The notes under the pieces are model-generated. The model saw nothing but the letters and a program-made list of their open reading frames with translations, did not search any database and was not told the origin of the DNA. A program made the translations under genes and the position numbers. Shown piece by piece: positions 7,546-17,261 of a DNA stretch of 64,000 nt (within the stretch, counting starts at the first letter, position 1; every line of letters starts with the position of its first letter). This stretch comes from Mangrovimicrobium sp033283265. GTDB taxonomy: Bacteria; Pseudomonadota; Gammaproteobacteria; Pseudomonadales; Halieaceae. The stretch is taken from contig JAWMQN010000006.1 in NCBI GenBank assembly GCA_033283265.1, forward strand, positions 1 through 64,000, in the 5' to 3' direction.

Positions 7546-9801
7546 CTAGAAATACCAGTCCGCGGTTATGCCGTAGGTGCGCGGCAGCCCGGGGACTTCG
7601 GCCAGCCCACCAAGACCGGCGGTATCGGCTGCGGTGCGATACTCCTCATCGAAGAGGTTTTTACCCCACAGAGTCACTTTCCACCGATCGGGTGATTCGA
7701 GGCCAAGCCTGGCGTTGAACAGAGCGTAAGCATCCTCTTCGGTTTCTGGCGTCAGATAGACATAGAGGTTTTGTTCGTCGGTATAAATCAGGTCAGCGCG
7801 GGCAAACCACTCGGCCCCGCTGAGACTACCGAAGCCATTCCGGTACTCGGCGCCCAGGTTGAACGAGAGTTCGGGAGCGTGATCCAGGGTTTCACCCGAC
7901 AGGTCCTGCGAAACACAGTCCTGGGAGCCGGAGCAGGGGGCGCCCTCATACTTCTTGTATTCGGATTTCACCCAGGTCAGGCTGCCATCGACCTTCAGGT
8001 TGTCGGTTACCACCGCGCTCAGTTCCAGTTCCACGCCCTTGGCTTCAACTTCGGCGGCGTTGGTCACAACCACGGTAACCGCCTCAGGCACATTTTCTGA
8101 TACCTGGAAGTCTTCGAACTTGGTGAGGAAGATAGCCCCGTTCAAACGCAGCCGGTTGTCCAGCCACTGGCTCTTCATGCCCAATTCATAGTTGTACGCG
8201 GTCTCCGGGTCCCAGGTCGCCTGGCTTTCCGGAAGGCAGGCTCCGCCTCTGGGGCAGGTCGAAAAGCCGCGGTTCACCCCGCCGGATTTGAATCCCTTGT
8301 CATGGGAGAAATAGAACATTCTGTCCGCATCGTACTGGTAGGTAACCTTTGCGGAATAGGTCGTCTCCTCAAAAGTCTCTACATGGTCTGCGCCGAGGAT
8401 TTCGTTGGAGCCGCTCCTTTCATCCTCGTCCCTGCGCAGGCCAAGACTGGCTCCCCACTGGTCGTTGAAGTCGTAGGCGACATTGCCAAAAACGGCCTGG
8501 CTTTCGACTTCGATGTTCGTGGTTCCATCAAAAATCGGCGGAATGCTGGTGATACTCTGGGACGATTCATCCTGGAGGTAGATGCCAATCAGGTAAAAGA
8601 GCGAACCGTCTCCGTCGGATGCGAATTGAATTTCATGGGTCTCCACTTCCATTGGCCCCGTGTTCTCGGTGGAAGGTGCTGCAAACGCGCCAAAAAACTG
8701 GCCGGGCGCTATGGTTTCATCCCGGTCTGCAAACAGGTAGGTCTCGTTGTCCTCCCAGGCTGAAATGGTTGACAATGTGTGCCCGGCAAAACTCCAGTTC
8801 AGATTGAAGATGTAACGCTCGACTTCTTCCCTGGTTTTGCCGGAAATATTCTGTGCATATTTGCCGATACTGACCGGGGGCAGCGTCACTCCCTGTGCCG
8901 CGGCGTTCGCCAGCGCAGTCGGGCCGTACTCGGCAATACCCTCGTCGATGTCTGTTTCCTGGTCGTGGTTCTCCGCGCTGAACTTGATCTGCAAGTCGTC
9001 GGTTATGTCCCACAGCAACTTGGCTCGCCAGCCCTCCCGGTCAACATTCCTTGTATCTTCATCGAGATAGACGTTGTCGGTAAAGCCATCCCGCTTTGCG
9101 GTATAAGCGCTGACGCGAGCTGCCATGGCCCCCTCGATAATCGGAATATTGATCAATCCGCGCAATTCGCCGGCGTCCAGGTTGCCGGCGACACCCTGGA
9201 CTCTGCCGGAGAACTGCCCGCTGTCCGGATCCGCGGTGAAGACGCGAATGGCGCCGGAAGTTGAGTTCTTTCCAAACAGCGTACCCTGGGGCCCACGCAG
9301 GACTTCCACGCGTTCAATGTCCATCAGTTCAGTGAATGCCAGGCCCTGGCGGATCTGGTAGACACCGTCAACCATGACGCTGACGGACTGTACGGTGGCT
9401 GCGCCAGTCGTCCCGACGCCGCGGATGTAAACAGCTGCATTGATGGCGCTGGATGGGAAATCCAGCGTTACGCCGGAAATGGATTCGGTTACGCTCTTGA
9501 AATCGGTAATGCCCAGGTCGTCCAGGTCTTCACCGGTCACTGCGGCGATACTGGAAGGGATACTTTGCAGGCCCGCTTCCCGCCGCGTAGCCGTGACCAC
9601 GACTTCCTCCAGGCCTCCGACTCGCTGCTGAGCATGACTGCTGGCGGTCCCGCCAACTGACAGGGTCAGGGCGGTGCAGGTCAGGGCGACTATAGAAGTG
9701 GCCGGCCGCTTCATTCTCCCGGCGGCGTTTTTGGTGAACTTCGGCTGGCCTTGAGCAACCGCAACGTCTTCTTGTTTCTGCCTGTATGTATGTATTTCCA
9801 T
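7546..9801 (-). CDS. TonB-dependent outer-membrane receptor
   Basis: The protein has 751 residues from the ATG at 9801, which has AGGG 9 bases upstream; a GTG at 9843 and Met at 9714 are alternatives. The Met at 9714 begins a classic signal peptide ending Ser-His-Ala. After it come a TonB-box-like Leu-Glu-Glu-Val-Val-Val-Thr-Ala stretch, a plug domain with the conserved Arg-Gly-Pro-Gln-Gly-Thr-Leu-Phe-Gly motif, and a 22-strand-type barrel ending in an aromatic residue (Trp-Tyr-Phe). It belongs to the ferric-siderophore/organic-substrate receptor superfamily. Context (lipid genes, no siderophore genes) favours an organic ligand over iron, but this is inference. A terminator follows. Confidence 0.9.
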   Translation of the reverse strand: MEIHTYRQKQEDVAVAQGQPKFTKNAAGRMKRPATSIVALTCTALTLSVGGTASSHAQQRVGGLEEVVVTATRREAGLQSIPSSIAAVTGEDLDDLGITDFKSVTESISGVTLDFPSSAINAAVYIRGVGTTGAATVQSVSVMVDGVYQIRQGLAFTELMDIERVEVLRGPQGTLFGKNSTSGAIRVFTADPDSGQFSGRVQGVAGNLDAGELRGLINIPIIEGAMAARVSAYTAKRDGFTDNVYLDEDTRNVDREGWRAKLLWDITDDLQIKFSAENHDQETDIDEGIAEYGPTALANAAAQGVTLPPVSIGKYAQNISGKTREEVERYIFNLNWSFAGHTLSTISAWEDNETYLFADRDETIAPGQFFGAFAAPSTENTGPMEVETHEIQFASDGDGSLFYLIGIYLQDESSQSITSIPPIFDGTTNIEVESQAVFGNVAYDFNDQWGASLGLRRDEDERSGSNEILGADHVETFEETTYSAKVTYQYDADRMFYFSHDKGFKSGGVNRGFSTCPRGGACLPESQATWDPETAYNYELGMKSQWLDNRLRLNGAIFLTKFEDFQVSENVPEAVTVVVTNAAEVEAKGVELELSAVVTDNLKVDGSLTWVKSEYKKYEGAPCSGSQDCVSQDLSGETLDHAPELSFNLGAEYRNGFGSLSGAEWFARADLIYTDEQNLYVYLTPETEEDAYALFNARLGLESPDRWKVTLWGKNLFDEEYRTAADTAGLGGLAEVPGLPRTYGITADWYF

Positions 9802-9934
9802 TGTTATTAGCCCTTTTATCAAAGTGGAAATTTTTTTATTCACCTCTTTGACGCAATTTTTGTACTAGTGGGCGCTGCGGACACCGCAGAGAACCAAGGT
9901 GCAGGTCCACTCGCCCATCATTGTGCGCAAATGG

Positions 9935-10057
9935 TCAGTCGGGGCAGTTGGCACTGCGGGTTTTCACAGAGTGGATCTGTAACAGGGGTTTGCAGTCCGC
10001 GGATAACGGACAGGACCTGAGATCGAACGTATTCGATCGCCGATACCATCTTTCCAT
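9935..10057 (-). CDS. possible 40-residue peptide
   Basis: An ATG at 10057 has a perfect AAGGAG 7 bases upstream and opens a 40-codon frame rich in Arg, Ser and Cys (four Cys). A second short frame from 10049 overlaps it. No family is recognised. It lies in the leader region of the TonB receptor gene and could be a leader peptide, a small protein or chance. Confidence 0.25.
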   Translation of the reverse strand: MERWYRRSNTFDLRSCPLSADCKPLLQIHSVKTRSANCPD

Positions 10058-10157
10058 TTTCTCGCTCCTTATAATTATTCCGGAAAATGGGGGTACAGCT
10101 TTGTGCGAGGGAAAGGCTTGATTCCCGCACCTCGGGTTTATTCTTGTCCGTTAACTA

Positions 10158-10167
10158 GACACGTGTC
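10158..10167. promoter_or_regulatory. palindrome GACACGTGTC, possible operator
   Basis: A perfect 10-base palindrome within TAGACACGTGTCAA, in the 445-base gap between the WS/DGAT stop and the TonB receptor start. Its position fits an operator for the receptor transcript. No cognate regulator is in the window. Confidence 0.3.
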
Positions 10168-10246
10168 AATCTAAAATTTGAACGTGGGCTTCCTCTGGTC
10201 GAACCTGTCGAGGCCGCGCTACAGGTCATACTGGTGATAGCAAATT

Positions 10247-11674
10247 TCAGGAACCGTCGCCCCCGCCGGGGCGTTTGACGTCTCCGGCAGCCCGCGCCAG
10301 CACCTTGTACTCTTTCAGCGCCCTGCGGATGCCCGCCATCAGGGTCCACGGCTCCGGTACCAGGCGGGGCTCGATAGTGAGCCCGAAATGCATCCGCCCG
10401 GCGTAACTCAGGCAGGTGACATTAAGCCCGCCGCCCGGGCTGATGATGGAAACCGGGTAGATCGCCTTCGCGCGCGCACCGCCCACGTACATGGCCTTAT
10501 CGCTGCCGCGGATGTTGGAGACAATCAGGTTCACGCCCATCAGCCTGGGAATTTGCTGTGCCGGGGCCAGGTGGATCATCGCGGTGATGGCGAGCGGCGG
10601 GAGCATCTGCATGATTTCCAGCACGCTCGTGCCACCGTGGTGCGCGCTATCCTTGGCCCGCAGCGCCTCCTGCGAGATTGCGCGCAGCCGTTCGCGCGGG
10701 TCGGCGAGGTCGGTGGCGAGGGTGACTGTCGTCGTGGTGATCCGGTTGCTGAATTTGTCGTCCTCCGCGCTGCGCAGCGATACCGCGATGGAGGTGCGCA
10801 GGGCCTCGCCGGGGAGTTCATCCCGGGCCAGCAGGTAGTCGCGCAGGCTGCTGCCGACCAGCGCCAGCAGCACGTCGTTGACGGTGACAGAGAAGTGACG
10901 CCTGACGGTCTTGATATCGGCCAGCGCAACGGAGCCGAACACGAGCCCCCTGTCCGGGCCTATGTCCGCGTTGATACAGCTGCCTGGTGCACTGGCCTTT
11001 GCCGGTTTCCAGGGCGCCACGGGGCGCCTTTTCGCGAGGCTGCGGAGCAGCGTGTCGCAAGCCTCTGCGCCGACTCGCATCCAGGATCTCGAGAGGTGAA
11101 CGGCAGTGTTCAGGGACTGCTGCCAGAACTCCGGAATGTCCCCGGCACTGGCGCCGGCGATCTCCGGATCGATCTCCGTCATGGCCGAATCCGGCGCGTA
11201 ATCCCACATCATTTCGGTCAGCCGGCTGGCGGCCTCGCCGTCCATCATGCAGTGATGCACTTTCTGCAGGAAGGCGAAGCGCCCCTCGCCGAGGCCCTCG
11301 ATAAACCAGATCTCCCACAGCGGCCGGCGGCGGTCCAGGTGGCGGCTGTAGAGGTACGCGGCCAGTTCGGCAAGGGCGCGGTCGTCACCGGGCGAGGGCA
11401 GGGCGATGCGGCGGATGTGTCGGCCCAGGTCGAACTCCTGGTCCTCGACCCAGTAGGGCAGGTCCAGCGCAAAGGGCACTTCGTGCAGTTTCCAGCGGAA
11501 CTGGGGGATGCGCAGGATGTGGCTTTGCATATGTCGCTTGAAGCTGGCGAAGCCGTAGCCGGGGACCTTGTTCGCGTCGAGTTCCACCAGGGCGGCGGTG
11601 TGCTGGTAGACCGTTGCCGTCTCCCCGCCGATAAACAGGGATTCGCTCGGCGACAGCTGGCGCAGCCTGCTCAT
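10247..11674 (-). CDS. wax-ester synthase / diacylglycerol acyltransferase (WS/DGAT)
   Basis: A 475-residue acyltransferase of the bifunctional WS/DGAT family, which esterifies fatty alcohols or diacylglycerol with acyl-CoA to make storage lipids at the inner membrane. The catalytic HHxxxDG motif is His-His-Cys-Met-Met-Asp-Gly at residues 140-146. Pro-Leu-Trp-Glu at 118-121 and a Val-Asn-Asp-Val-Leu segment in the C-terminal half are also typical. Length matches the family. The ATG at 11674 overlaps the upstream hydrolase stop (ATGA), so the frame extending to 12034 is not used. Coupling to an esterase fusion suggests joint control of neutral-lipid synthesis and turnover. Confidence 0.93.
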   Translation of the reverse strand: MSRLRQLSPSESLFIGGETATVYQHTAALVELDANKVPGYGFASFKRHMQSHILRIPQFRWKLHEVPFALDLPYWVEDQEFDLGRHIRRIALPSPGDDRALAELAAYLYSRHLDRRRPLWEIWFIEGLGEGRFAFLQKVHHCMMDGEAASRLTEMMWDYAPDSAMTEIDPEIAGASAGDIPEFWQQSLNTAVHLSRSWMRVGAEACDTLLRSLAKRRPVAPWKPAKASAPGSCINADIGPDRGLVFGSVALADIKTVRRHFSVTVNDVLLALVGSSLRDYLLARDELPGEALRTSIAVSLRSAEDDKFSNRITTTTVTLATDLADPRERLRAISQEALRAKDSAHHGGTSVLEIMQMLPPLAITAMIHLAPAQQIPRLMGVNLIVSNIRGSDKAMYVGGARAKAIYPVSIISPGGGLNVTCLSYAGRMHFGLTIEPRLVPEPWTLMAGIRRALKEYKVLARAAGDVKRPGGGDGS

Positions 11675-13644
11675 CGCCTGCCACCCGCCCGGGCCGTGGG
11701 GGCGCCCTTGCCCAGGTGGCGATTGAAGAACTCGCCCATGTGGTCGATCGCGGTCCAGCCCTCGGGAATGAAGGAGAAGGTCGGCCAGGCGTGGGGCAGT
11801 CCCTCCCAGACCTCGACTTCGAATTCCACGCCCTGGGCGCGGGCTTTCCTGGCGACGATGAGGGTGTCGTCGAGCAGGGTTTCGGTGCTGGATACGAGGG
11901 CGAAGGTCGGCGGCAGCCCCTCGAAGCTGCCGAAGATCGGTGAAACCAGCGGTTCCCTGACCCGGCTTGCGTCCACGTAGAACGGATAGGCCGCCATCTT
12001 GCGCATCCGCCGCGGTGTCATCGGGTCGCGCCACTGGTTGGTGATGCGCGCCGCGGTGGAAAAGCTCAGGTCGGTGAGCGGGCTGATCAGGGCGCAGGCC
12101 GCGGGCAGCGGCAGGCCATCGTCACGCAGTGCCAGCAGCAGCGCCAGTGCCAGGCAGCCCCCGGCGGAATCGCCGGACACGACGATTTCCTCCGCGGGCG
12201 TGCCGCTATCCAGCAGGTAGCGGTAGGCGGCGATGGCGTCCTCGAGTCCGGCGGGGAAGGGGTGCTCCGGCAGCAGGCGGTAGTGCACCAGCAGGGCCCT
12301 GGCGTGGGTGCTGTGCACCAGCCGGCCGAGCATCGCCCGGTGGCCGTTGCTGGCCGGGAAGACAAATGCCCCGCCGGGGATGTGCAGCAGCGTGCGCCGG
12401 GTGGCGGGCAGTTTTTCCGGCCTGATCCACTCGGCGTGGAAGTTGGCGTTCTCGACGACTTCCCGCCGTGTCCCCCTGGGCGCGACCGGGGCGGGCATGC
12501 GGTCGACCGGTATGGCGCTGGTGTCGCCGTGACTCATGCGCCGCATCATGGGTTTCAGGGCGAGGCGGAAGGCGAGGCTGGTCAGCGCGGCCTGCCAGCT
12601 GAGCCGGGGATTGGCTGCTGAATGGTAGGGGTGCTCCTGGAACTCGTGCATGGCCGACTCGGTTTGCAGAGTCAGCGGCTCGAAATGCGCGTTGCCATCC
12701 TCCGCCGGAGTTTGCCCAGCGATCGCGTGCAGGGTCCCCCGCCAGCTCGACGCGGCGTGAGTCCAGGCCTGCAGGTGCGCGCCGGCGCCTTCGGCCATCC
12801 AGTACAGAAGTTCATTCGGGTTGCGTACCGCGGTGATTTCGCCCAGGTGCTGCAGGCGTTGCAGCGCGAATTCGCCAGAGTATTTGCCCAGGTCCCGGCA
12901 CTGGTAGCGCAGTTTGGCAATGGCGTAGTTAACCCGCTCGAGGCAGACGAAGGGTGCGTGGATGGCATTCGCCGAGATAGAGCCGGCGCTGCTTACCGAG
13001 CTGAACTGGTTGAGGTAGCGCTCCATCACCTGCACATAGTCCTGTGCCAGCCGGTCGCCGAACACCGGGTCCTCGACGGGTGGAATGGCCGCGTCGATTT
13101 GCTCCCAGGCGATCTCGTCGAGTTCGCTGCGCGCGGGCAGGAACACGCCCTGTTCTTCCCGCTGCATGTGAGCGAGCAGCGCATCCGCGTAGCTCTCCAG
13201 CTTGCTGGCCAGCGCCCTCGACTGCGCGCCGCGCGCCGGCTTTTTCCCCGCCTTCAGCCTGTTGTAGATCTGCGCACTTTGCAGGCCGGTTTTCTCGTGG
13301 TCGCGCTTGAGTGCCGCGATCGTCCTGCGCATTTCCGCACTGAGACCGGTCATCCTGTCGAAGATGAGATCTTCCTTGGGGTGGTGGTAGCGATCGGGGA
13401 AGGTGACGAAATAGCGCATGATCGATTCCATGCACTCGAAGTCGGCGCTGTCGCCGGACGCCAGGTTCTCCGCTTCGAGCTTGAGCAGCCGCAGCAGGCG
13501 GGTGGCATAGCGGTGCTCGTCGAAAATGGCGACTATGGGCCTGGGGTATTCCCAGCGGTCGACAGCAGGGGGTTTCCTGCGCCTGCTGCTGGTTTTTACG
13601 GGGCGCTTGCGGGATTTAGCTTTGGCGGATGTGCTGGACTCCAC
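11671..13644 (-). CDS. hemerythrin-like domain fused to an HSL-family esterase
   Basis: A 657-residue fusion. After a basic Lys/Arg-rich start, residues about 38-190 form a hemerythrin HHE helical bundle with candidate metal ligands His44, His87/88, Glu91, His116, His159 and Glu163. Residues about 200-340 are helical and phasin-like in character (tentative). Residues about 380-645 are an alpha/beta-hydrolase of the hormone-sensitive-lipase type: oxyanion segment His-Ile-Pro-Gly-Gly at 421-425, Gly-Asp-Ser-Ala-Gly-Gly with nucleophile Ser493, probable Asp592/593 and His618. The gene overlaps the WS/DGAT start by four bases. A lipid-body esterase sensing O2 or iron is an attractive but untested reading. 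Confidence 0.85.
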   Translation of the reverse strand: MESSTSAKAKSRKRPVKTSSRRRKPPAVDRWEYPRPIVAIFDEHRYATRLLRLLKLEAENLASGDSADFECMESIMRYFVTFPDRYHHPKEDLIFDRMTGLSAEMRRTIAALKRDHEKTGLQSAQIYNRLKAGKKPARGAQSRALASKLESYADALLAHMQREEQGVFLPARSELDEIAWEQIDAAIPPVEDPVFGDRLAQDYVQVMERYLNQFSSVSSAGSISANAIHAPFVCLERVNYAIAKLRYQCRDLGKYSGEFALQRLQHLGEITAVRNPNELLYWMAEGAGAHLQAWTHAASSWRGTLHAIAGQTPAEDGNAHFEPLTLQTESAMHEFQEHPYHSAANPRLSWQAALTSLAFRLALKPMMRRMSHGDTSAIPVDRMPAPVAPRGTRREVVENANFHAEWIRPEKLPATRRTLLHIPGGAFVFPASNGHRAMLGRLVHSTHARALLVHYRLLPEHPFPAGLEDAIAAYRYLLDSGTPAEEIVVSGDSAGGCLALALLLALRDDGLPLPAACALISPLTDLSFSTAARITNQWRDPMTPRRMRKMAAYPFYVDASRVREPLVSPIFGSFEGLPPTFALVSSTETLLDDTLIVARKARAQGVEFEVEVWEGLPHAWPTFSFIPEGWTAIDHMGEFFNRHLGKGAPTARAGGRR

Positions 13645-13690
13645 TTGCGAGCCTCTGTCTTCCCTCTCGTGTAAACCATCCCACTATCCG

Positions 13691-13726
13691 TCGGTCAGCA
13701 CAATACCCCGGCTGCATCGGTCAGCA
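13691..13726. promoter_or_regulatory. direct repeat TCGGTCAGCA in a divergent promoter region
   Basis: TCGGTCAGCA occurs at 13691-13700 and again at 13717-13726, 26 bases apart. This is between the divergent hydrolase-fusion/WS-DGAT operon and the ycf48-MMPL operon, and could be a regulator site shared by both. Confidence 0.3.
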
Positions 13727-13840
13727 GCATCCACAAGCTGACCTGACACAGGCGATGGCCGGGTCTAATCTTTGCCTGTAGGCCGTTGCGAACCAGGCAG
13801 GTGCAAATTTTCAATAATAACTGGGGGAGGCTGCATAGCT

Positions 13841-14887
13841 ATGTTGCAAGGCATTGCCGGGGTTGGCAGGCATGTGTTCGCACTCTCGTGCGCCCTGGCC
13901 CTGGGAACTTACTCGGTGATTCTGCGCGGGTCCGACTACGCGCTGATGGTGCCCGGGGCCTCTCACTCGCTGCTGCTGGATATCGCCGCGGCCGGCGAAC
14001 GCCTGGTCGAAGTGGGAGAGCGGGGCCACATTCTTTACTCCGATGACCACGGGCAGAACTGGATACAGGCCCGCGTACCGACCTCGGAGATGCTGACCCG
14101 GGTATTCTTTATCGACGCTGCGCGAGGCTGGGCGGTCGGCCACGACGGCAACGTCCTGTCGACCGGGGACGGCGGTGTGCAATGGGAATTACAGCGCGAG
14201 GGATTGAGCGCACAGATACGAATCAACGAGTTGCATCCGGTGCATGCCCGCGAGTCTGCGGTCGAGCCACTCTTCCCGCCGCCGCTGATGTCCGTGTGGT
14301 TCTCGAATGCGTCCCGGGGCTGGGCCGCGGGGGCCTTCGGTACCCTGCTGCAGACCACTGATGGCGGTCGCCACTGGAATGACCGGGCCGGGCGGGTAGA
14401 CAACCCGGACGAGTTGCATTTCAACGCTGTCGCGGGCGATCGGGCGGGCAATCTCTACCTGGCCTCGGAGTGGGGCACGGTATTTCGCTCCAGCAATGGC
14501 GGCGAGAGCTGGGAGGCGCGGGAAACCGGCTACGACGGGAGTTTCTTCGGCGTGCTGGTCAGCCCCGCCAGTAACAGTGTTTTCGCCTACGGTGTCCAGG
14601 GCACGGTTTACCGTTCCCGTGACCGGGGGGAGAACTGGCAGGCGCTCGACACCCCGGGTCGCGACAGCCTGTTCGGCGCCACCTGCAGTGGCGAGGGGAC
14701 CCTGCTGTTTGTCGGCGACAACGGCCGCGCCATCGCCAGCAGCGACGACGGCGAGCGCTTTGCCGTGCTGGCCACGCCGGACCGGCGCAAGCTGACCGGG
14801 GTGACCGCGCTGGGGGGAGGTCGCTTTGCGGCCACCGGCGAAGGCGGCAGTATCGCGCTGTCCACAATGCCGCCGGCGGGGAGGTAG
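13841..14887 (+). CDS. YCF48/BNR-repeat periplasmic protein
   Basis: A 348-residue beta-propeller-type protein of the Ycf48/BNR-repeat kind. It has repeated S/T-x-D-x-G-x-x-W blades along its length (for example Ser-Asp-Asp-His-Gly-Gln-Asn-Trp and Ser-Ser-Asn-Gly-Gly-Glu-Ser-Trp) and an N-terminal hydrophobic export segment. The ATG at 13841 follows a GGGGGAGG ribosome site, so the longer frame from 13772 is unlikely. Such proteins usually precede an MMPL-type RND gene and DUF1302/DUF1329 genes in proteobacteria, as here. It probably assists the exporter in the periplasm. Confidence 0.8.
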   Translation: MLQGIAGVGRHVFALSCALALGTYSVILRGSDYALMVPGASHSLLLDIAAAGERLVEVGERGHILYSDDHGQNWIQARVPTSEMLTRVFFIDAARGWAVGHDGNVLSTGDGGVQWELQREGLSAQIRINELHPVHARESAVEPLFPPPLMSVWFSNASRGWAAGAFGTLLQTTDGGRHWNDRAGRVDNPDELHFNAVAGDRAGNLYLASEWGTVFRSSNGGESWEARETGYDGSFFGVLVSPASNSVFAYGVQGTVYRSRDRGENWQALDTPGRDSLFGATCSGEGTLLFVGDNGRAIASSDDGERFAVLATPDRRKLTGVTALGGGRFAATGEGGSIALSTMPPAGR

Positions 14888-14894
14888 CGAGACG

Positions 14895-17261
14895 GTGGCG
14901 AAACCGGGCCTGCAGTATCCCGCGCTCGAGAGCAGCAATATTCCCGAGCGCCTGGTGTTCGGCAACCGCAGGCTAGTGCTCGTCCTGTGCGCGCTGCTGA
15001 GCGTATTCCTCGGCTGGCAGGCCTCGCAACTGCAACCCGATGCGAGTTTCGCCAAGATGCTGCCCCAGGGCCATTCCTTCATCCAGAACATGAACCGCCA
15101 CATGCACGACCTGCGCGCCGCCGGCGCCGGCCTCGAAGTGTCGGTCGCGGCGAAGCACGGGGACATTTTCAACGACGAGTACCTCTCCACCCTGGCGCAG
15201 GTCGCCGACGAGATCTTCTATATCCCCGGGGTCGACCGCAACGGCCTGAAAAGCCTGTGGAGCCCTGACGTACGCTGGACGCTGGTGACCGAGGACGGCT
15301 TCGAGATGGGCTCGGTGATCCCGCCGGACTACGACGGTTCGGCGCGAGCGCTGGAGGCGCTGCGGACCAATCTGTTGCGTTCCGGCGTCATCGGCCGCCT
15401 GGTGGCCGACGACTTCAGGTCCAGTATCGTCGAGGTGCCGGTCTACGACGTCGACCCGGCAACGGGGGAGCAACTGGATTACCTCGCATTCTCCCGCGAC
15501 CTGGAGCAGCGCGTGCGGGAGAAATTCGAAAACGAAAACATAGGTATTCACATCATCGGTTTCCCCAAGCTGATCGGCGACCTGCTGGAAGGCATCGGCG
15601 CCATCATCCTGTTTGCCGTGACGACACTGCTGATCACCGGCGCCTTGCTCTTTGTCTATACTCGCGACCTGCGCGCCACCGCGGCCCCGCTGCTGTGCTC
15701 CATACTCGCCGTGCTCTGGCAGCTCGGCCTGCTGCACCTGTTCGGCTTTGGCCTCAACGCCTACTCCATGCTCGTGCCCTTCCTGGTGCTCGCGGTCGGT
15801 GTCAGCCACGGCGTACAGATGATCAACGCGATCGCCCTGCAACTGCAGCGCGACGCCGACCGGCTCACGGCCAGCCGCCTGGCGTTTCGCAGCCTTTACC
15901 TCGCCGGCATGACCGCGCTGATCTCCGATGGCATCGGCTTCATCACCCTGCTGGTGATCGATATCGGCGTGATCCGCGAGCTGGGTATCGCGGCCAGTAT
16001 CGGCGTGGCCTGCATCATCTGCTCCAACCTGGTCCTGCTGCCGGTGGTGATTTCCTTTATCGGCATCGGCAGGAAGGGTGTGCGCGCGATGCGTGTCGAC
16101 CCGGAGCGCCGCCACGCCCTGTGGTCGCTGCTGTCGCTGTGTGCGACGCGCCGGGTGGCGCGGGTCTCGTTGCTGCTGGCCGCGCTGGGCTTCGCCGTGG
16201 GTATTGCCGGCGGCATGCAGATGAAGGTCGGCGACCTCGATGCGGGCGCCCCCGAACTGCGCCCGGATTCGCGCTACAACCAGGATAACGCCTTCATCAC
16301 CGGCAACTACGCGGTGAGCACGGACATCCTGGTGGTGATGGTCGAGACCCCGGTGCAGGCCTGCGGCCTCTACCGGAGCCTCCGGCTGATCGACCGCTTC
16401 GACTGGTACATGGAAAACGTGCCCGGCGTGCAGAGCGCGGTGTCCATGGCGGATGTGGTCCGGCTAACCGCCATGGCGCTCAACGAGGGCAATCCGCGCT
16501 GGCAGACGCTGTCCCGCCGCCAGCGCGCCCTCGACGGCGGGGTCGCCAACGTGCCGTCCGCGCTGATGAACCGGGAGTGCAGCCTGGCGCTGGTCGTGCT
16601 GTTCCTCGAGGATCACAGGGCCGATACCCTGCAGCGCGTGGTCGACGCCGTGCAGGCCTTCGACGCCGAGTACGGGACGGAGCAGGTCCGCTTCAGGCTG
16701 GCCGCCGGCAACGCGGGTGTCGAAGCCGCAGTCAACGAGGAGATCGCGGTGGCGCAGAAGGAGATCCTGGTGCTGGTCTACGGCGTGGTGGCGGCACTGG
16801 TGTTCCTCGGTTTCCGCAGCGTCGTCGCCTCCCTCTGCATCATCATTCCGCTGGGGCTGACCTCGGCGCTGTGCCAGGCGCTGATGGCCTGGCTGGGTAT
16901 CGGCATCAAGGTGGCGACGCTGCCGGTGGTTGCCCTCGGCGTCGGTGTCGGCGTGGACTACGGCATCTACATCTACAACCGCCTCGTCGAGTACCTGCGG
17001 CAGGGGCTGCCCATGCAGGAGGCCTACTACCAGACCCTGTCCACCACCGGCAGGGCGGTCGCCTTCACCGGCCTGGCCCTCGGCGTGGGCGTGATCACCT
17101 GGATTTTCTCGCCGATCAAGTTCCAGGCGGACATGGGCATCCTGCTGACCTTCATGTTCCTCTGGAACATGGTGGGGGCCGTCTGGCTGCTGCCCGCGCT
17201 GGCCTACTTCCTGATCAAGCCCGCAGCGACGAATATTCCTGCGGAGGCCCAACATGCATGA
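14895..17261 (+). CDS. RND-superfamily exporter, MMPL type
   Basis: The product has 788 residues from a GTG at 14895, 7 bases after the Ycf48-like gene. Topology is the RND/MMPL pattern: one N-terminal helix, a large periplasmic domain, a block of helices (about residues 210-400), a second periplasmic domain and a final helix block ending near the C-terminus. The second block holds the Gly-Val-Gly-Val-Asp-Tyr-Gly motif expected in the proton-coupling helix. There is no adaptor gene next to it, as expected for MMPL proteins that move lipids or hydrophobic molecules. The DUF1302 gene overlaps its end by 8 bases. Confidence 0.88.
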   Translation: MAKPGLQYPALESSNIPERLVFGNRRLVLVLCALLSVFLGWQASQLQPDASFAKMLPQGHSFIQNMNRHMHDLRAAGAGLEVSVAAKHGDIFNDEYLSTLAQVADEIFYIPGVDRNGLKSLWSPDVRWTLVTEDGFEMGSVIPPDYDGSARALEALRTNLLRSGVIGRLVADDFRSSIVEVPVYDVDPATGEQLDYLAFSRDLEQRVREKFENENIGIHIIGFPKLIGDLLEGIGAIILFAVTTLLITGALLFVYTRDLRATAAPLLCSILAVLWQLGLLHLFGFGLNAYSMLVPFLVLAVGVSHGVQMINAIALQLQRDADRLTASRLAFRSLYLAGMTALISDGIGFITLLVIDIGVIRELGIAASIGVACIICSNLVLLPVVISFIGIGRKGVRAMRVDPERRHALWSLLSLCATRRVARVSLLLAALGFAVGIAGGMQMKVGDLDAGAPELRPDSRYNQDNAFITGNYAVSTDILVVMVETPVQACGLYRSLRLIDRFDWYMENVPGVQSAVSMADVVRLTAMALNEGNPRWQTLSRRQRALDGGVANVPSALMNRECSLALVVLFLEDHRADTLQRVVDAVQAFDAEYGTEQVRFRLAAGNAGVEAAVNEEIAVAQKEILVLVYGVVAALVFLGFRSVVASLCIIIPLGLTSALCQALMAWLGIGIKVATLPVVALGVGVGVDYGIYIYNRLVEYLRQGLPMQEAYYQTLSTTGRAVAFTGLALGVGVITWIFSPIKFQADMGILLTFMFLWNMVGAVWLLPALAYFLIKPAATNIPAEAQHA

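Noticed and set aside
10388..11980. 530-codon plus-strand frame
   Set aside because: It is antisense to the WS/DGAT and hydrolase genes, has no recognisable family and reflects the high GC of the third codon positions.
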